A stretch of 13,607 bases of DNA from DASTQL01 sp035761805 (GTDB lineage: Bacteria > Actinomycetota > Actinomycetes > Jiangellales > Jiangellaceae), in the NCBI GenBank assembly GCA_035761805.1, contig DASTQL010000130.1, positions 1 through 13,607 of the forward strand, in the 5' to 3' direction. Both the position numbers and the translations under genes were made by a program. Below the pieces are notes generated by a model. That model was given only the letters and a program-made list of their open reading frames with translations, made no database searches and was not told where the DNA came from. This document shows, piece after piece, positions 12,578 through 13,607 of the stretch (its first letter is position 1; each line of letters begins with the position of its first letter).

Positions 12578-13607
12578 TCAGCGGGGGGCACCGACCGTGG
12601 GCATCCCGAGCAGCACACCCGCTGCCCGACCTGTCGCCGACGGGTTACGGTCGTGCTCCTCCCAGGCATCCCCGGCGCGGGTGCGCCGCAGCCCGTACGT
12701 GGAGTCGTCCGCGTCAGCGACCAGGTGGTGGGGAGCCGCGTAGGTCACGCGCGTGGTCACCAGGTCTCCCGGCCGCGGCGTGGCGGCTCCGCTCGGCACC
12801 CCCACGTGCACCAGCCGGTTGTCCCGGGCCCGGCCGGAGACCCGGTGGGTCGCGGCGTCCTTGCGGCCCTCCCCCTCGGCGACGAGCACCTCGACCTCGC
12901 TGCCGACGAGCGCCCGGTTGCCGGCCCAGGCCACGTCCTCCACCGTCGCCACCAGTCGCTCGTACCGATCCTGCACGATGTCCCTGGGCACCTGGTCGGG
13001 GAGTTCGGCGGCTGGGGTCCCCGGCCGTCTGGAGTACTGGAAGGTGAAGGCCGAGGCGAAGCGGGCCGCGCGCACCACGTGCAGGGTCTGCTCGAAGTCC
13101 TCCTCTGTCTCGCCGGGAAAGCCCACGATGATGTCGGTCGTGATCGCGGCCTCGGGGATGGCGGCCCGGACCTGCTCGACGATGCGCAGGTAGCGGTCCT
13201 GCCGGTACGAGCGGCGCATCGCGCGCAACACCGCGTCGGAGCCGGACTGCAGGGGCATGTGCAGCTGCGGCATCACGGCGGGAGTGTCCGCCATCGCCTC
13301 GATGACGTCGGGCGTGAAGTCCCTCGGGTGCGGGCTGGTGAAGCGCAGCCGCTCCAGCTTCTCGACCGCTCCCACAGCGTGCAAGAGCTTGCCGAAGGCG
13401 TGGCGGTCGCCGAACTCCACCCCGTACGCGTTGACGTTTTGACCGAGGAGCGTCACCTCCTGAACTCCTTCGGCCACCAGCGCCCGAATTTCAGCCAGGA
13501 TTTCACCCGGTCTGCGGTCCGTCTCACGACCACGCAGCGACGGGACGATGCAGAAAGTACACGTGTTGTTGCAACCAACGCTGATCGACACCCACGCCGC
13601 GTACGCC
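12578..13607 (-). CDS. miaB: tRNA-2-methylthio-N6-dimethylallyladenosine synthase (partial, N-terminus outside window)
   Basis: This radical-SAM methylthiotransferase converts i6A37 made by MiaA to ms2i6A37, using two iron-sulfur clusters. The visible 343 residues begin AYAAWVSISVGC, so the frame continues past the window edge. The radical-SAM cluster motif is CNNTCTFC, with cysteine codons at 13571-13573, 13559-13561 and 13550-13552. It is followed by VPSLRGRE, LLGQNVNAYG, RFTSPHPRDF, HMPLQSGSD, TDIIVGFPGET and FTFQYSRRPGTPA. A C-terminal TRAM domain (about GSEVEVLVAEGEGRKDAATH to RVTYAAPHHL) binds tRNA, and the tail RRTRAGDAWE is typical of actinobacterial MiaB. The motif CNNTC fits MiaB rather than RimO. 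The UPF0004 domain with the second cluster, roughly 150 residues, is missing only because of the window edge. Confidence 0.96.
   Translation of the reverse strand, partial: AYAAWVSISVGCNNTCTFCIVPSLRGRETDRRPGEILAEIRALVAEGVQEVTLLGQNVNAYGVEFGDRHAFGKLLHAVGAVEKLERLRFTSPHPRDFTPDVIEAMADTPAVMPQLHMPLQSGSDAVLRAMRRSYRQDRYLRIVEQVRAAIPEAAITTDIIVGFPGETEEDFEQTLHVVRAARFASAFTFQYSRRPGTPAAELPDQVPRDIVQDRYERLVATVEDVAWAGNRALVGSEVEVLVAEGEGRKDAATHRVSGRARDNRLVHVGVPSGAATPRPGDLVTTRVTYAAPHHLVADADDSTYGLRRTRAGDAWEEHDRNPSATGRAAGVLLGMPTVGAPR

Noticed and set aside
1..13607. tRNA or rRNA genes, CRISPR arrays, insertion sequences, phage or plasmid genes
   Set aside because: No spaced direct repeats, transposase motifs, cloverleaf sequences or conserved rRNA blocks were seen by eye.

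Overview
The window is very G+C-rich (about 70% by eye), with mostly G/C third codon positions, frequent GTG starts and few T-rich terminators. It reads as chromosome of an actinomycete. The order miaB / polytopic membrane protein / LigB-like protein / miaA / dapF / hflX matches the mycobacterial arrangement (Rv2733c to Rv2725c in M. tuberculosis, from memory). The extra genes and protein style suggest Propionibacteriales, perhaps Nocardioidaceae; that family-level placement is inference.

Region 1 (1-3068, + strand): the last codons of an unidentified gene, a GNAT acetyltransferase and a WbqC-like protein, each overlapping its predecessor by a GTGA junction. A separate S9-family serine peptidase with a beta-propeller follows. 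Region 2 (3073-10587, - strand), in transcription order: LigB-like protein of unknown role, miaA, an exported gamma-glutamyltranspeptidase (ggt), dapF, a putative Arg-rich small protein, hflX and manA. The S9 and manA genes converge with four bases between their stops. Region 3 (10724-12538, + strand): a secreted endonuclease/exonuclease/phosphatase (EEP) protein transcribed divergently from the LigB-like gene, a strong hairpin, then a small polytopic membrane protein. Region 4 (12578-13607, - strand): the 3' two-thirds of miaB, which leaves the window.

Functional links: MiaA isopentenylates A37 of tRNAs that read UNN codons, and MiaB then methylthiolates the product, so both halves of the ms2i6A37 pathway lie here, 2.7 kb apart. 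HflX is a ribosome-splitting GTPase, so this block is translation-related. DapF supplies diaminopimelate for lysine and the cell wall, and ManA links fructose-6-P to mannose-6-P for mannosylated glycans. The peptidase, GGT and EEP genes look like accessory additions to a conserved core.

I found no tRNA, rRNA, CRISPR array, transposase, phage gene or attachment site. No clearly new multi-gene system is visible. The most unusual items are a repeated 10-bp palindrome bracketing the dapF promoter/start, a 48-50-residue Arg-rich ORF just upstream of hflX, and the uncharacterised LigB-like protein in the tRNA-modification neighbourhood.
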